Assembly (NCBI RefSeq): GCF_001428605.1
Contig: NZ_LMID01000011.1
Coordinates: 310,001 to 374,000 of the forward strand
DNA: 64,000 nucleotides
DNA from: Sphingomonas sp. Root720
GTDB taxonomy: Bacteria; Pseudomonadota; Alphaproteobacteria; Sphingomonadales; Sphingomonadaceae
Direction of reading: 5' to 3'
The notes under the pieces were generated by a model. The model ran no database searches. It was not told the DNA's origin and was given only the letters and a program-made list of their open reading frames with translations. Below are positions 8,249 through 16,793 of this stretch, in pieces. Position 1 is the stretch's first letter. Each line of letters opens with the position of its first letter. Both the position numbers and the translations under genes were made by a program.

Positions 8249-8998
8249 ATCGTTCTCCTTTTGACGCCAGCGAAGATAGGCAGTCGTTGCGGGGATACAA
8301 TGCCGCCGCGGACGACGTCGCCCGGCGTCCGGATCGCCTCGCCGGGCGACCTGCATGAGGCGGAGCAGTCATCGCGACCTGGCTTGCAAGGCCTTCGACC
8401 GAGAGCGTGTGGATTTCGAAGATGCCGGGACCAAGCTCGACCGGGAAGCTCAATGGAGGTGGCCGGCGCGTTATCGGCAGCGTTCGGAATCCGTCCTGTG
8501 CGAAGCCATGTCGTCCACGCCGGCAGACATCCTTCACGCTCCATATCGAGCGGATGATATTTTACTGGTGCCTTTCTGAGTTTTCTCCGATAAGCCCTCG
8601 TTACAGCTCCGAAATTTCTGAAATCCAAATTCTCGATATACGTATTGTCCACATATGGACTTAAACATCCGTTCAAAGGAATTCGATTTTCAGATTCGAA
8701 TGGTTTTCATCCGAAATTTTACTTTGTACTTTTTACAAAGTAACAGTAGTTTACAATTTGAATTTAAATCATCCATATGATGGATAAAGTGATATTCGCT
8801 AAGTTCATCGATAACATTGCGACAACCAACGTCAGTGATGCGGGTTTGGGATCTTCGTAAAACAAGCCAGCCTCCGCAATCGAAGGACAGTCAAGTCGAC
8901 CGCTATGGCTGCCGCTACGTTGCCGAAGGTTTGCAGGCGCGGAACGCCGGGCCTGACCATTTGCGACAGATGCGGCCCGTCGACCCAAGGAAGAAAAG
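8249..8998. other. Gene-poor gap with AT-rich segment
   Basis: About 750 bp with no convincing gene on either strand. The first half (to about 8560) is GC-rich like the rest of the window but has no supported reading frame. From about 8565 to 8830 the sequence becomes distinctly AT-rich, unlike its surroundings, and includes a perfect inverted repeat at 8719-8743. The last part carries the leader of the response regulator gene. It could be a regulatory region, the remains of lost or foreign DNA, or both. Confidence 0.6.
8719..8743. promoter_or_regulatory. Perfect 10 bp inverted repeat in AT-rich gap
   Basis: TTACTTTGTA (8719-8728) and TACAAAGTAA (8734-8743) are exact inverted copies separated by CTTTT. 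The symmetry and AT-richness fit the operator of a dimeric regulator. It lies about 255 bp upstream of the response regulator gene and 470 bp upstream of msrA, so the controlled gene is not clear. Confidence 0.45.
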
Positions 8999-9430
8999 AT
9001 GGCGATGCCGCGAGCCTTGAATGCCCGTACCCAGGAAGCTCGCTGGAGATCATCCCAATTGACGAACAGACGGCCCGCGATCCTCGTCGTCGAGGACCAG
9101 ATCATCATAGCGACCGCGATGCGGGATTCCCTGATCGAACTGGGAGCCGACGTCGTCGGTCCCTGCCTGACCCTGCAAAATGCCCTTGATGTCGCCGTGT
9201 CGGCCAAGATCGATGCGGCCGTGCTCGATGTCTGGCTCAACGGCCAGCTATGCTATCCGGTGGCCGATCTGCTGGCGAGGCGGCGTATCCCGTTTCTGTT
9301 TACGAGCGGCGTGAGCATTGGCCGCGAGCCGCCCCAGTTCCACAATTCGCCGAGACTGCTGAAGCCTTTCTCCAGCCAGGAACTCCACGCCGCCCTTTCG
9401 GCATTATGGACGGCGGCCCCCATCGCCTGA
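8999..9430 (+). CDS. Stand-alone response-regulator receiver protein
   Basis: A 143-residue protein that is essentially one receiver domain with no output domain. The acidic pocket is in ILVVEDQ (residues about 28-34), the phospho-acceptor Asp in AAVLDVWL, the switch Thr in LFTSG and the conserved Lys in LLKPF. A ribosome binding site (AAGGAAG) precedes the ATG; a second ATG two codons later is possible. Proteins of this type usually pass phosphate to another protein or act by binding a partner. No histidine kinase is adjacent, so its partner is unknown. The 270 bp after it (9431-9700) hold no recognisable gene. Confidence 0.88.
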   Translation: MAMPRALNARTQEARWRSSQLTNRRPAILVVEDQIIIATAMRDSLIELGADVVGPCLTLQNALDVAVSAKIDAAVLDVWLNGQLCYPVADLLARRRIPFLFTSGVSIGREPPQFHNSPRLLKPFSSQELHAALSALWTAAPIA

Positions 9431-9700
9431 TCGCCCGCGCGATGAGCGGCGCCCTCGCTGTCCCGGCAATCGTCCCTTTCGTCGCAAATGCTGATCCAGG
9501 TTGCAGCCGCGATTCCGAAAAGAGCCTATAAGGCGGAGCGTTCCGGCGATGAGCGGTACGGAGATGCGCGGCGACACATCGGTCGTCGTCGAACCGTCGA
9601 CGCGACGGATTTCGGGGGATTGCCCTCGCACCCGATTCCCGCGGCGCTTCGGCCATGGCGACCCTACCCCTTTGTCCGCCATGTATAAGGAACCAGATCG

Positions 9701-9892
9701 ATGACCGAGAAGGATATCACCTATTTCGAGCGGAGAGCCGCCCAGGAAAAACAGGCCGCGGCACAAGCCGGGTGCGGCGAGGCCCGGCGAGCCCACCTGA
9801 TGCTGGCCAGCGTCCATGGACAGGCCGCCGCGAGAGAACGCCAGTTGATCGACGAACGGCGGCCCCGTGTCGCCGAAGCGAAAGAGCGATGA
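9701..9892 (+). CDS. Small conserved hypothetical protein, 63 aa
   Basis: A 63-residue Ala/Glu/Arg-rich protein, probably almost fully helical (starts MTEKDITYFERRAAQEKQ). Small proteins with a D-I-x-Y-(F/Y)-x-R-R-A start are, from memory, frequent in sphingomonads and often sit near stress genes, but no function is assigned. An AAGGA ribosome binding site precedes the ATG. No signal peptide or membrane segment is seen. Confidence 0.65.
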   Translation: MTEKDITYFERRAAQEKQAAAQAGCGEARRAHLMLASVHGQAAARERQLIDERRPRVAEAKER

Positions 9893-9956
9893 CGCATCGC
9901 GTCCGCCTCGGGTTCGGAGGCGGCGCGCGCGAGGCCGGCGGTCGTTCGCGGACGCC

Positions 9957-10106
9957 ATGAGCCGCCTGCCCTATTCCCGCACCGGACGGAAGGAACGGAG
10001 CGACGGCCCCACAGGGCGGAGGACATTGAGCCATGCGGCGCTCGCGCTCCTGCTGATATCGGTGCTGCTCGGTTCGCTTGGCTGGGGCCTTTCCGGACTG
10101 GGCTGA
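9957..10106 (+). CDS. Possible small membrane protein, 49 aa
   Basis: A short reading frame with a basic N-terminus (SRTGRKERSDGPTGRR) and a C-terminal hydrophobic segment ALALLLISVLLGSLGWGL that would make one membrane helix. The ribosome binding site is weak and no family is recognised. It lies 64 bp after the preceding small gene and just before the 3' end of the oppositely directed RNase P RNA gene. It may be real because a hydrophobic helix is unlikely by chance, but this remains uncertain. Confidence 0.4.
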   Translation: MSRLPYSRTGRKERSDGPTGRRTLSHAALALLLISVLLGSLGWGLSGLG

Positions 10107-10147
10107 GCGCGGCTCCCCGAAAGGCGCCCCTGCGGCGCGGGGAAATA

Positions 10148-10530
10148 CCAGAGGGCCTGTAAGCCGGGTTCTGTCCACCGGCCCAGGATTGCTCCACGGC
10201 CGGATGGGCGATCATTCCTCTAGGACCGGACTTGCATCCGGCCTCCAGCAATCAACCCGGACGACCGGGCGGAGTAGCCCATGCGCCGTCCCTATTCGAT
10301 CTTGCTCCCGGTGGGGTTTACCATGCCGTTCCCGTTGCCGGGTCCGCGGTGCGCTCTTACCGCACCCTTTCCACCTTGCCCGGAGCCCGGAAACCGGACC
10401 CGCCGGGCGGTCTGCTTTCTGTGGCACTGTCCCTGGGGTCGCCCCCGCCGGGCGTTACCCGGCACCGTCACTCCTTGGAGCCCGGACTTTCCTCCCCGCA
10501 TCGCTGCGCGGCGACCGCCCGGCCCTCTGG
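10148..10530 (-). ncRNA. rnpB: RNase P RNA (M1 RNA)
   Basis: The catalytic RNA that trims tRNA 5' ends. On the minus strand the conserved GAGGAAAGTCCGGGCTCC block follows the 5' stem, and GGGTAACGCCCGGCGGGGG, AAGGTGGAAAGGGTGCGGTAAGAGC and GACAGAACCCGGCTTACAG follow in order, all diagnostic of bacterial type A RNase P RNA. The ends were set by helix P1: CCAGAGGGCC at the 5' end pairs perfectly with GGCCCTCTGG at the 3' end. Length is about 383 nt. Confidence 0.96.
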
Positions 10531-10617
10531 TGGAAAGCCCTCTAAGCGGCTTTGGAGACGCGTTCAAGAGAGGGCGACTTCCGGGTCGACGGATGATCCC
10601 CATGCCTCGAGACCGCG

Positions 10618-11331
10618 CTAGACGTCCTTCTTCGGCTCCAGCAGGCCGTCGCCCTCGCGGTGGAGCAGCAGGCGGAGCAGGATCGCCCGGCATTCGCCGT
10701 CTGCGATCCCGTCGATCCGCTCGGGACGGAAGCGGCGCTGAAAGGCGGTGACGGCGGCGGGCCCGTCGCTGACATCGTAGCCGAAGCGGTCCAGCGCGAG
10801 CAGGAAGCCGCCGGGCGTCCAGTGCGGGTCGGCGAGACCGTGGCGCGGGCGGCGCAGTGCGAGGCCGAGCTTGCCGAGCAGGTCCCAGTCGAACAGCTCG
10901 CCCGGATCCTGCTTGCGCCGGGGGGCAATGTCCGAATGACCGACGACATTGGCCGGCTCGATCGGATAGCGGCTGGTGATGTTCGAGATCAGCGGGACCA
11001 GCGCATCCATCTGCGGCTTCGGAAAAGGCCGATAGCCGATCTCATGGCCGGGATTGACGATCTCGATCCCGATGCTGGCCGAGTTGACGTCGGTGGTGCC
11101 GCGCCAGCTCGACTGCCCGGCATGCCAGGCGCGGCGCGACTCGGGGACAAGGCGCATTATCTGGCCGTCCTCGGCGACCAGATAATGGCTGGAAACCTTC
11201 GCTTCGGGGTCGGTCAGCCGCGCGATCGCCGATGCCGCGTCCTGCATGCCGGTATAGTGAAGCACCACCATGCTGATCGGCAGGGTTCGCTCGTCATGAT
11301 TGGGCGACGGGCAATCGATGATCTCGTCCAT
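10618..11331 (-). CDS. N-acetylmuramoyl-L-alanine amidase, AmpD-like with C-terminal domain
   Basis: A 237-residue Amidase_2 zinc amidase that cleaves between MurNAc and the stem peptide in wall turnover. Zinc ligands are visible in MVVLHYTG and VVGHSDIAPRRKQDPG, with the conserved Glu in IGIEIVNPG. The last 70 residues, with AAVTAFQRRFRP, look like a short peptidoglycan-binding domain. No signal peptide is present, so a cytoplasmic AmpD-like recycling role is likely. Its first 38 bp overlap the end of cheR. The start at 11329-11331 is supported by the conserved IDCPSPNHDER N-terminus. Confidence 0.9.
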   Translation of the reverse strand: MDEIIDCPSPNHDERTLPISMVVLHYTGMQDAASAIARLTDPEAKVSSHYLVAEDGQIMRLVPESRRAWHAGQSSWRGTTDVNSASIGIEIVNPGHEIGYRPFPKPQMDALVPLISNITSRYPIEPANVVGHSDIAPRRKQDPGELFDWDLLGKLGLALRRPRHGLADPHWTPGGFLLALDRFGYDVSDGPAAVTAFQRRFRPERIDGIADGECRAILLRLLLHREGDGLLEPKKDV

Positions 11332-12232
11332 GTCGGACGCTTAGAGCCTGATCGTTTGAGGAGGAAGCGCTTTGCGCTTGCTCCGACCCGGAGCGGGCGT
11401 GCGACAGGCCCCGCGCGCCCGCTGGCCGATAGACCATCGGCAGTTCGCTGTCGGCCACGAAGCGGGTCGAGCCCTGCACCGTCTCCCCTGCCCCCAGCAG
11501 CAGTCCGCCGTCCTGGGCGATCGCCAGCGAAAGTCCTTCGAGCATCTGGTGCCGCCGCTCGGCCGAGAAATAGAGCAGCGCGTTGCGGCACAGGATCAGG
11601 TCGAAGCGGCCGCCGGCCGGCGGGGGGCCCAGAAGATTGTGGCGCTGGAAGGTGACGTAGGACGCCAGCTGGGGCTTCGCGCGCCAGCCCTGGTCCAGTA
11701 CCGGATCGAACCAGGCGATCAGCTGCCGGATCGGCAGGCCGCGCTGCACCTCGAACTGGGTATAGAGTCCGTCCCGCGCCTGCTCGATGGCCGATCGCGA
11801 GATGTCGCTGCCGACGATGTCGATCCGCCATCCGGCCCAGCGCTCGCGCTGTTCGGCGAACAGCATCGCCAGCGAATAGGCTTCCTGCCCGGTCGAGCAG
11901 GCCGCCGACCAGATGCGGATGCGCTTCTCCCGCTCGCGCGCCGCCGCCAGCCGGGGCAGCAGTGCCTCGCTGAGCTGGGTAAACACCCCGGCGTCGCGGA
12001 AGAAGCTCGTCTCGTTGTTGAGCAGCGCGTCGATCATGTCGAGCGACAGTCCGCGGTCCAGGCCCCGTTCCAGTGCCAGGGCGAGATGGTCGAAGCTCTC
12101 TATGCACCGCGCCTTGCAGAAGGGGGTCAGGGTGGTGCCGATCCGCCAGAAGCGATCCTGCGACAATGTCTGGCCCGTGGCCTGCTCGAACAGGCGGGCG
12201 ATGGCCATGGCCGCCCGCGGACTTACTTCCAT
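11294..12232 (-). CDS. cheR: CheR chemotaxis protein methyltransferase
   Basis: Methylates glutamates of chemoreceptors using S-adenosylmethionine. The 312-residue protein has the N-terminal helical domain with LLNNETSFFRD and the SAM-binding domain with IWSAACSTGQEAYSLAML, then DLILCRNALLYF. The ATG at 12230-12232 lies within the last codons of cheB (ATGGAAGTAA), a 10 bp overlap. Its 3' end runs 38 bp into the amidase gene. It is the last che gene in the cluster. No chemoreceptor gene is in the window. Confidence 0.94.
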   Translation of the reverse strand: MEVSPRAAMAIARLFEQATGQTLSQDRFWRIGTTLTPFCKARCIESFDHLALALERGLDRGLSLDMIDALLNNETSFFRDAGVFTQLSEALLPRLAAAREREKRIRIWSAACSTGQEAYSLAMLFAEQRERWAGWRIDIVGSDISRSAIEQARDGLYTQFEVQRGLPIRQLIAWFDPVLDQGWRAKPQLASYVTFQRHNLLGPPPAGGRFDLILCRNALLYFSAERRHQMLEGLSLAIAQDGGLLLGAGETVQGSTRFVADSELPMVYRPAGARGLSHARSGSEQAQSASSSNDQALSVRHGRDHRLPVAQS

Positions 12233-13365
12233 GCGCCACCGGCGTTGCGATCGCAGACGTGGCGGGCGAGGTCTTCGGGCGACATGACCAGCGAGGCGAG
12301 CCCGGCCTGCGCGACCGATCCGGGCATGCCCCATACCACCGAGGTTGCGGAATCCTGCGCCAGTATCTCGCCCCCCGCGGCGACCATCGCTTCGGCGCCG
12401 ATCGTGCCGTCGCGGCCCATGCCGGTGAGCACGACGCCGACACCCTCGCCGCCGAACATCTCCGCCATTGCCTCGAACATCGGGTCGACCGACGGCATAC
12501 AGCGGCTGGGCGCCGGAGCGGGATCGATCCGCACCACGACGCGCGAACCGCTGCGTGCGAGGCGGACATGCCCCTCGCCCGGGGCCACCAGCATCTCGCC
12601 CGGCACCAGCGGCGTCCCCTCGGCCGCGACCGTGGTGGGTCGACCGGCGATATCGCGTAGCTGGGCCGCGAAATAGGGCATGAACGGTGGCGGCAGATGC
12701 TGGGTGATAAGGATCGGCGCACGGAAATCGGGGGTCAGGCGACGCAGGAAGGCCGACAGCGCGTGGAGCCCGCCCGTCGAAGCGCCGATAGCCAGGCAGG
12801 CGATCTTGCCGCTTCGGGTCGGGCGCAGCGCGACCATCGGCGTCTTCGCCGCCGGGCGCGGCGTCGTGTCGGCCCCCCTGCGATCGGGGCGCTGGACCCG
12901 ATGATTGGCATGGCCGATGCGGAGCAGCGCATCGATGAACTTGTGCGAGAACTCGCCCGCGAAATTGCCGGCGGTCGGCTTGAGCAGCGTGTCTGCCGCG
13001 CCAAGGGTCAATGCGCGCACCGTGGCCGAAGCGCCCGCCTCCGCGGCCGACGAGACGATCAGGACGCGCGCGCCGTGGCTCGCCTCCAGGATCTCCGGCA
13101 GCGCGGTCAGCCCGTCCTTGCCGGGCATCTCGACGTCGAGGACGACGATGTCGATATCATGGCTGCTGAGGAACTGGATCGCCTGGTCGGCGGTGGGGGC
13201 GGCGCCCGCTATCTCGAATTCGGAGCGGCCGTCCAGCAGGCGTGCCAGAACGGTCCTGGCGACGAGGGAATCGTCGACCAGCAGCACGCGGATCGGACGA
13301 GGCTGGCCCCGTCCGGCGTCGGTGGCGGCCACCCTGGCGCTGCCGCTGAGTCCCCCCCGAGACAT
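12223..13365 (-). CDS. cheB: CheB protein-glutamate methylesterase/deamidase
   Basis: A 380-residue response regulator with a methylesterase output domain, which reverses CheR. The receiver domain (residues about 25-140) has VDDS, the phospho-acceptor Asp in VLDVEMPGKDG, and LLKP. The catalytic domain has Ser in AIGASTGGLHA, His in ITQHLPPPF and Asp in TGMGRDG. The start is ATG at 13363-13365, 3 bp after cheY. It belongs to the leftward cheA-cheW-cheY-cheB-cheR operon. Confidence 0.96.
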   Translation of the reverse strand: MSRGGLSGSARVAATDAGRGQPRPIRVLLVDDSLVARTVLARLLDGRSEFEIAGAAPTADQAIQFLSSHDIDIVVLDVEMPGKDGLTALPEILEASHGARVLIVSSAAEAGASATVRALTLGAADTLLKPTAGNFAGEFSHKFIDALLRIGHANHRVQRPDRRGADTTPRPAAKTPMVALRPTRSGKIACLAIGASTGGLHALSAFLRRLTPDFRAPILITQHLPPPFMPYFAAQLRDIAGRPTTVAAEGTPLVPGEMLVAPGEGHVRLARSGSRVVVRIDPAPAPSRCMPSVDPMFEAMAEMFGGEGVGVVLTGMGRDGTIGAEAMVAAGGEILAQDSATSVVWGMPGSVAQAGLASLVMSPEDLARHVCDRNAGGAWK

Positions 13366-13368
13366 GGT

Positions 13369-13734
13369 TCAGGCGACGCCCACCAGGTGCAGCTTGCTCT
13401 CCAGCGTCTCTCGATCGAACGGCTTCATCATATATTCGTCCGCACCCGCCTCGATCGCGGCGCGGATATGCGCGACGTCGTTCTCGGTTGTGCAGAACAC
13501 GACCTTCGGCCGCTGGACGAAGTCCGAGCCCAGCGACCGCAGGAACTCCATGCCGCTCATCACCGGCATGTTCCAGTCGAGCAGGATAACGTCGGGCAGG
13601 TCGCCCGCATGGCAGCGATCCAGCGCCTCGCGGCCATCGCCGGCCTCCTCGACGTTGAAGTGGAGCGCCTCCAATATGTGACGGGCGACCTTTCGGATCA
13701 CCTTGGAATCATCCACTACCAGGCAGGTCTTCAT
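13369..13734 (-). CDS. cheY: CheY single-domain response regulator
   Basis: A 121-residue receiver domain carrying the CheA signal to the motor or another output. It has VVDDSKVIRKVARHIL, the phospho-acceptor Asp in VILLDWNMPVMSG, the switch Thr in VFCTTEND and Lys in MMKPFD. The ATG at 13732-13734 is preferred over the preceding GTG because GGAAG is correctly spaced before it. It lies between cheW and cheB. The 75 bp before it contain a GTTAACG sequence that only weakly resembles a CtrA site. Confidence 0.94.
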   Translation of the reverse strand: MKTCLVVDDSKVIRKVARHILEALHFNVEEAGDGREALDRCHAGDLPDVILLDWNMPVMSGMEFLRSLGSDFVQRPKVVFCTTENDVAHIRAAIEAGADEYMMKPFDRETLESKLHLVGVA

Positions 13735-13809
13735 CACGGTCTTCCGTCTTGGATGGGCATTTCGACTATCTCTAGCCCCGGACCGGTAAGCGCCCCGTTA
13801 ACGGCCTTG

Positions 13810-14241
13810 TCAGGCGGCAATCTCGACCGGCCCGGCGATGAGCGCGGCGATGTCGATCAGCAGCAAGGGTTCGCCCTCATGTTCGAGCACGCCGTTGGAA
13901 TAGCGAGCCCATCCCGCCGACAGCAGCGCGCGGGGCTGGCTCGGGACGCCCTCGATCGCGACGACGTCGTCCACGTCGTCGACCAGGATGCCATAGAGAT
14001 GACCGTCGACATGGACGATCACCGCCTGCTTCTCCCCCTCGCCGCTCCGCCCGGTGCCGAGCGCGGCGATCGTGTCGATCACCGTCAGCACCCGGCTCCG
14101 CAGGGCGAACAGGCCGAAGACATGGGGCGGCGCGCTGGGCACCGGCGCGATGTCCTCGATCTCGACGACCGATTCGACGAAGGCGGCCGGCAGCAGCGAC
14201 CGCTGACCGGCGATTTCGACGATGAGGTAGAGATGATTCAT
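13810..14241 (-). CDS. cheW: CheW chemotaxis coupling protein
   Basis: A 143-residue CheW-domain adaptor that links CheA to chemoreceptors. Family features include LIVEIAGQRSLLPAAFVESVVEI, the central RSRVLTVIDT and YGILVDDVDDVV, then LLLIDIAAL near the end. The ATG at 14239-14241 follows the cheA stop by 2 bp, so translation is probably coupled. A longer start inside cheA is not needed. Confidence 0.92.
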   Translation of the reverse strand: MNHLYLIVEIAGQRSLLPAAFVESVVEIEDIAPVPSAPPHVFGLFALRSRVLTVIDTIAALGTGRSGEGEKQAVIVHVDGHLYGILVDDVDDVVAIEGVPSQPRALLSAGWARYSNGVLEHEGEPLLLIDIAALIAGPVEIAA

Positions 14242-14243
14242 GG

Positions 14244-16718
14244 TCAGGCGCTCCGCTTGTTCCAATGACGGCGCAGTTCCGCGGTCAGGCCGATCCGGTC
14301 ATAGCGCCACAGGCTGTTCGGCGACGCGCCGCGCTCCTCGGCGTTCTGGCGCAATCGCAGCACCGTCCCGGCCTCCATCGGCTCGGCCAGGGTGCCGTCG
14401 GCCATGATCACCAGATCGGCGGGCGGACCCTCGCCGACCGAATAGACGATCCGGTAGCCCGCGCCCTCGACCAGCGGTGCCAGCACCTGGCGCGTCCATG
14501 GGTCCTCGTCCGACAGCAGGCAGACCGGGCGCTGCTCGACTGCCGGCTCGATGCCGAGCCCCTGCGCGAACAGCCAGAAGGCGTCGATGAACTCGACCGG
14601 GCGCTCCTCGACCAGCATCACGCCCGAGACGGGCCCCGGAACGGTACTGCGCTGCAGCTCGATCGTGACGGGGACGATATCGATCACGCTGTCGATCGCA
14701 TAGGCCAGTTCCTCGCCGCCGTCGCGCATGCGCAGGACGCGGATCTTGGCCTCGACGATAGGCGCGCCGCACGACACCAGCGGCACCAGCCGGCCGTCGA
14801 TGTTGAGGCGCATGCGACCCGCGCTGTTGCTGACCGAGGCCGAGAAGCAGTCCTCGATGCGCTCGACCAGCGCCAGCGGCACGGCGCGCTCGATCCGGTC
14901 GAGGTCGCGAAACAGGAGGACGGGCACGGCGCCCTTTTCGGTCTGCTCCTCGTCGGCCTCCTCGGCCGCCGGCTCGACCGCGCTCTTCTCCTCGCGGCGG
15001 ACACCCGCCTTCTCGGCGACCCCGGCGACGTCCAGCAGCAGCATCGGCCGGCTGTTGTCTGGCAAGGTGGTGCCGCCATAGATGCCGCACGCCATCACGA
15101 CCGGCGCGGCGGGCTTGACCACCAGTTCCTCATGGTCGTGCACCGCCTCGACCGCCAGCGCATAGCGCGCACCGCCGGACAGCTTGAGCACGACGAGATT
15201 GGCCTGCTCGGCCTTTTCGAGGCCCAGCACGGCGCTGAGCGAAACCACCGGCACGCGGGTACCGCGGATGAAGACGATATCGGCACCGCCCAGCGTGCCC
15301 ATGCGGACCGCATCGCCCCCGATCCGGACGATCTCGTCGATCGCCGAGCGCGGAATGGCGAAATGCTGGCCCCCGGCGCTGATCGTCAGCGCGGGGATGA
15401 TGGTGAGGGTCAACGGCACGCGCAGGGTCAGTCGCAGGCCCTGGCCAGACCGACTCTCGATATCGACGAGGCCGCCGATCCGCTCGACATTGGCGCGGAC
15501 GACATCCATGCCGACGCCGCGCCCCGAAATGGCGGTCACCTGCTGCGCGGTCGTGAGGCCCGGCTCGAAGATCAACTCCAGCTTGCGTTCCCAGCTGAGG
15601 GTCGCGGCGCGTTCCTGGCTGAGGATGCCGACCGCGACCGCCTTCTGGACCAGCCGGTCGGCATCGATGCCGCGTCCGTCGTCGATCACCTCGATCAGGA
15701 TCTGGTTACCGACCTGCCGGGCGCTGACGTGGAGGCGGCCGGCCATCGGCTTGCCGGCCAGGATCCGCACCTCGGGCGGCTCGATGCCATGGTCGATCGC
15801 GTTGCGGACGATATGGGTCAGCGGATCGCGGATCATCTCGATCATCTCGCGATCGAGCTCGACGTCGCCGCCGTCGATCTCCAGCTGCACCGTCTTGCCG
15901 AGTTCGGCCGAGATGTCGCGGACCATGCGGGGCAGCGCTGTGAACAGATGTTCGACCCGGGCCATGCGGGTCCGGGTGATCGCGTCGCGCATCTCGGCGA
16001 TGCATTGCGACAGCCGCTCGAAGGCGACCTCGGTATTCGATTCGGCGCCGCTCTCGCGCAGGCGGCGGGCCAGTTCGTTGCGCGCCAGCACCATGTCCGA
16101 CACGCCCGCCATCATCCGGTCGAGCAGGTCGACCGGCAGGCGGATGGTGCGCGAAACCGTGCGCGGCGTGGACGGCGCAGTGGTGGCGACGGGACGATCG
16201 GCCACCGCAACGGGCGCTTCGCACGCGATCTGGGCATCGGCTTCCTCCTCGTCGCCCTCCTCGGCGAGCCGGATCGCCTCGAGCGCCTCGGCCAGCGCGA
16301 CGTCTCCCGCATCGGGACCGGCGGCGGGCGACGCTGCGACCGCCATGTCGGCGCCTGGCTGCAGCGCCGCGATCAGGCGAGGATCGTCCGCGTCGGAAAT
16401 CAGGCGGCCGTCCTCGATGGCGTCGGTCAGTTCGGCGATGCGGTCGATCACCGCCAGCACGGCGCTAACCAGCGCGGGATCGGGACGGCGGCGATCGGCG
16501 CGGACGTCGGCGAGCACATCCTCGGCCGCATGGCTGAGCTTTTCGAGCCGCGGCAGATCGAGGAAGCCGCAGCTTCCCTTCACGGTATGGACGAAGCGGA
16601 AGATCGCATCGAGCCGCGAGCGATCGTCGGGCGCGAGTTCCCATGCAACGATCTCGCCCGACAGGGCTTCGAGGGTTTCGCGTGTCTCCGCGACGAAATC
16701 GCCGAGCAGATCGTCCAT
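14244..16718 (-). CDS. cheA: CheA histidine kinase with extra C-terminal CheW-like and receiver-like domains
   Basis: An 824-residue chemotaxis kinase, longer than the usual 650-700. The Hpt domain has the phosphorylated His44 in HTVKGSCGF. An acidic linker (about 120-185) replaces a clear CheY-binding P2 domain. The dimerisation helices begin near 190. The ATP site has HIVRNAIDHG (302-311), DDGRG (346-350) and GRGVGMD (399-405). A CheW domain covers about 434-570. After a charged linker a second CheW-like domain covers about 598-722, and residues 731-815 look like a receiver domain that keeps the acidic pair (SDEDP) but has no clear phospho-acceptor Asp (VIMADG) or KP motif. The tail is probably regulatory rather than a phosphate sink. 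Confidence 0.93.
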   Translation of the reverse strand: MDDLLGDFVAETRETLEALSGEIVAWELAPDDRSRLDAIFRFVHTVKGSCGFLDLPRLEKLSHAAEDVLADVRADRRRPDPALVSAVLAVIDRIAELTDAIEDGRLISDADDPRLIAALQPGADMAVAASPAAGPDAGDVALAEALEAIRLAEEGDEEEADAQIACEAPVAVADRPVATTAPSTPRTVSRTIRLPVDLLDRMMAGVSDMVLARNELARRLRESGAESNTEVAFERLSQCIAEMRDAITRTRMARVEHLFTALPRMVRDISAELGKTVQLEIDGGDVELDREMIEMIRDPLTHIVRNAIDHGIEPPEVRILAGKPMAGRLHVSARQVGNQILIEVIDDGRGIDADRLVQKAVAVGILSQERAATLSWERKLELIFEPGLTTAQQVTAISGRGVGMDVVRANVERIGGLVDIESRSGQGLRLTLRVPLTLTIIPALTISAGGQHFAIPRSAIDEIVRIGGDAVRMGTLGGADIVFIRGTRVPVVSLSAVLGLEKAEQANLVVLKLSGGARYALAVEAVHDHEELVVKPAAPVVMACGIYGGTTLPDNSRPMLLLDVAGVAEKAGVRREEKSAVEPAAEEADEEQTEKGAVPVLLFRDLDRIERAVPLALVERIEDCFSASVSNSAGRMRLNIDGRLVPLVSCGAPIVEAKIRVLRMRDGGEELAYAIDSVIDIVPVTIELQRSTVPGPVSGVMLVEERPVEFIDAFWLFAQGLGIEPAVEQRPVCLLSDEDPWTRQVLAPLVEGAGYRIVYSVGEGPPADLVIMADGTLAEPMEAGTVLRLRQNAEERGASPNSLWRYDRIGLTAELRRHWNKRSA

Positions 16719-16763
16719 GGCATCTTTCCCGAACCGGTAATTCGATCCGGGTGATGCCCCAAC

Positions 16764-16782
16764 ATGGTTAAGGCCGGGTTTA
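16764..16782 (-). promoter_or_regulatory. Candidate CtrA-binding site upstream of cheA
   Basis: Read on the minus strand the site is TAAA-N7-TTAACCAT, matching the alphaproteobacterial CtrA consensus TTAA-N7-TTAA(CCAT) at all but one base. It lies about 45-65 bp before the cheA start and just after the end of chpT, whose product phosphorylates CtrA. Binding is inferred from sequence only. Confidence 0.6.
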
Positions 16783-16793
16783 CGGCGCCGCGA

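Noticed and set aside
8764-9240. Minus-strand frame opposite the response regulator
   Set aside because: Antisense to clear receiver-domain motifs and without family features.
13780-13805. GTTAACG between cheW and cheY as a second CtrA site
   Set aside because: The second half-site and spacing do not fit the consensus well enough.
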